Positions 62,970-64,000 of a DNA stretch of 64,000 bases are shown here, piece after piece. The notes below the pieces were generated by a model, which saw only the letters and a list, made by a program, of their open reading frames with translations, did not search any database and was not told the origin of the DNA. Origin of the DNA: Chryseobacterium sp. CY350 (GTDB lineage Bacteria > Bacteroidota > Bacteroidia > Flavobacteriales > Weeksellaceae); assembly GCF_027945075.1 (NCBI RefSeq), contig NZ_CP116034.1, positions 3,968,001 through 4,032,000 of the forward strand, written 5' to 3'. Within the stretch, counting starts at the first letter, position 1, and each line of letters begins with the position of its first letter. The position numbers and the translations under genes were made by a program.

Positions 62970-63842
62970 ATGAAAAACACTTTCATCATCCTGTTGCTGA
63001 TAGGATTTTCAATTTTGAAAGCACAAGAAATAAAACCATATCAGTTCTACGACAAAAAAGGAAAAGAGATAAAAACCGATAAGCTCGTTAAAGAATTAGC
63101 CGATTATGATGTTGTTTTCTTTGGTGAAAACCACAATAATTCCATTAATCACTGGCTTCAACTGAAAATCACCGAAGCTTTATTTGAAAAGAAAAACGGA
63201 CAGTTAATTCTGGGAGCAGAAATGTTTGAAAGAGACAATCAATCCCAACTGAATAATTATTTAAATGGAATATACGATGCTAAAACATTGAAAGACTCAG
63301 CCCGTCTTTGGAATAATTATGCAACAGATTACAAACCGTTGGTTGATTTTGCCAAAGACAAAAAACTAAAATTTATCGCGACCAATGTTCCCAGAAAATA
63401 TGCTTCTCAAACTGCAAAAGAAGGTTTGGAATCATTAAATAAATTAAGCGAAAAAGATAAAACTTATATTGCGCAACTCCCAATCAAAGTGACCTTAGAA
63501 ACTCCCGGTTATCCTGAAATGAAAAAAATGATGGGCGATCATGCCGAAGGTACCAAAGTGATGAACTTTATCTCTGCGCAAGCCATTAAAGACGCAACGA
63601 TGGCAGAATCTATCCTGAAAAATTATGAACCCGGAAAGACATTCATTCATTACAACGGAAATTTCCACAGCAAAGAATTTGGCGGAATTTACTGGTACAT
63701 CAAACAGAAAAATCCTAATCTGAAAATGGCGGTCATCTCCGTATTCGAATCTGAAGATCCTGAATTAAAAATTCCAGAGAAAGAATATATCCCGACAGAT
63801 TTTAATCTGATCATTCCGGCAGATATGACAAAAACTTATTGA
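62970..63842 (+). CDS. ChaN-family exported haem-binding protein
   Basis: A 290-residue protein with a signal peptide (to about residue 19, LKAQ; no lipobox Cys) and a ChaN (DUF399, Tiki/TraB-related) domain. Motifs: VVFFGENHNN, LGAEMFERDNQ, FIATNVPRK and HYNGNFHS. ChaN of Campylobacter binds haem and is iron-regulated; Tiki-type relatives are proteases, so a hydrolase role is also possible. It ends the haem locus but is separated from hemS by a terminator and the 21-bp array, so it has its own transcription start or reads through. Confidence 0.85.
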   Translation: MKNTFIILLLIGFSILKAQEIKPYQFYDKKGKEIKTDKLVKELADYDVVFFGENHNNSINHWLQLKITEALFEKKNGQLILGAEMFERDNQSQLNNYLNGIYDAKTLKDSARLWNNYATDYKPLVDFAKDKKLKFIATNVPRKYASQTAKEGLESLNKLSEKDKTYIAQLPIKVTLETPGYPEMKKMMGDHAEGTKVMNFISAQAIKDATMAESILKNYEPGKTFIHYNGNFHSKEFGGIYWYIKQKNPNLKMAVISVFESEDPELKIPEKEYIPTDFNLIIPADMTKTY

Positions 63843-63935
63843 ATTCTTTTCCACAGATTTCACAGATCATTATGTGAAAAAGATCAGCTATATCAGCAAA
63901 ATCTACGAGAAAAAACTCATGATGCAATCAATAGG

Positions 63936-63984
63936 AACGGGCTTTAGCCCGTTTTAGTGAAAATAAATTCAATCGGCTTTAGCC
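63936..63984. repeat. REP-like palindromes after chaN
   Basis: AACGGGCTTTAGCCCGTT (63936-63953) is a GC-rich palindrome with a TTTA centre, and a shorter GGCTTTAGCC follows at 63975-63984. They may act as a terminator for chaN but look like a dispersed repeat family, as GGGCTTTAGCCC elements are common between genes of related genomes. Confidence 0.65.
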
Positions 63985-64000
63985 AAAACATAAAAACATT

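Overview
The window looks like chromosome of a flavobacterium of the family Weeksellaceae, most likely Chryseobacterium or a close relative. The evidence is AT-rich DNA, promoters of the Bacteroidetes type (TAnnTTTG near -7, often with TTG 15-23 bases upstream), gliding genes gldF and gldG, six exported proteins with C-terminal type IX secretion (T9SS) sorting domains, and the order ftsX, DUF3098, uppP, truB, rluF. I see no phage, insertion sequence, CRISPR array, tRNA or rRNA. Almost everything reads as stable chromosome. The exceptions are one frameshifted gene, several dispersed palindromic repeats and one minisatellite.

Layout: 1-6100 is housekeeping (rsmA fragment, ftsX, DUF3098, uppP, truB, rluF, rpsA). 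6281-11679 holds two tandem fungalysin (M36) proteases, followed by a DMT permease, an exported alpha/beta hydrolase and rplS. 14735-17473 is a large purple acid phosphatase-like T9SS protein. Next come the CoA-transferase pair scoAB, a DUF4197 protein, and a glycan cluster (GH20 hexosaminidase, glycosylasparaginase, cutC, a broken GxxExxY gene, GH2 beta-mannosidase). These are followed by priA, dacB, an M1 peptidase, kbl, two small envelope proteins, hemJ and gldFG.

39274-41818 (minus strand) holds a protein I recognise as LCIB-type (theta-class) carbonic anhydrase. It lies 11 bases downstream of a bestrophin-family channel and follows a potassium-channel-like gene. LCIB and bestrophin-like proteins are partners in the algal CO2-concentrating mechanism, so their pairing in a presumably heterotrophic flavobacterium is the most unusual gene arrangement here.

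42438-47706 carries a YceI lipoprotein, an AraC regulator with a TetX-like FAD monooxygenase, an SDR and a Crp/Fnr-like regulator sharing an upstream motif, and two small conserved proteins. 47707-52016 is a sulfate assimilation operon (Rrf2 regulator, cysH, cysD, cysN, TauE/SafE).

52565-63842 is a haem acquisition locus: a T9SS-exported HmuY-like protein, a second T9SS protein, TonB receptor, HmuY lipoprotein, haem-binding protein, permease, ATPase, HemS and ChaN. The three promoters facing the surface proteins and the receptor carry the same 18-bp operator-like element, a candidate Fur or haem box. A 17-copy, 21-bp minisatellite lies between hemS and chaN.
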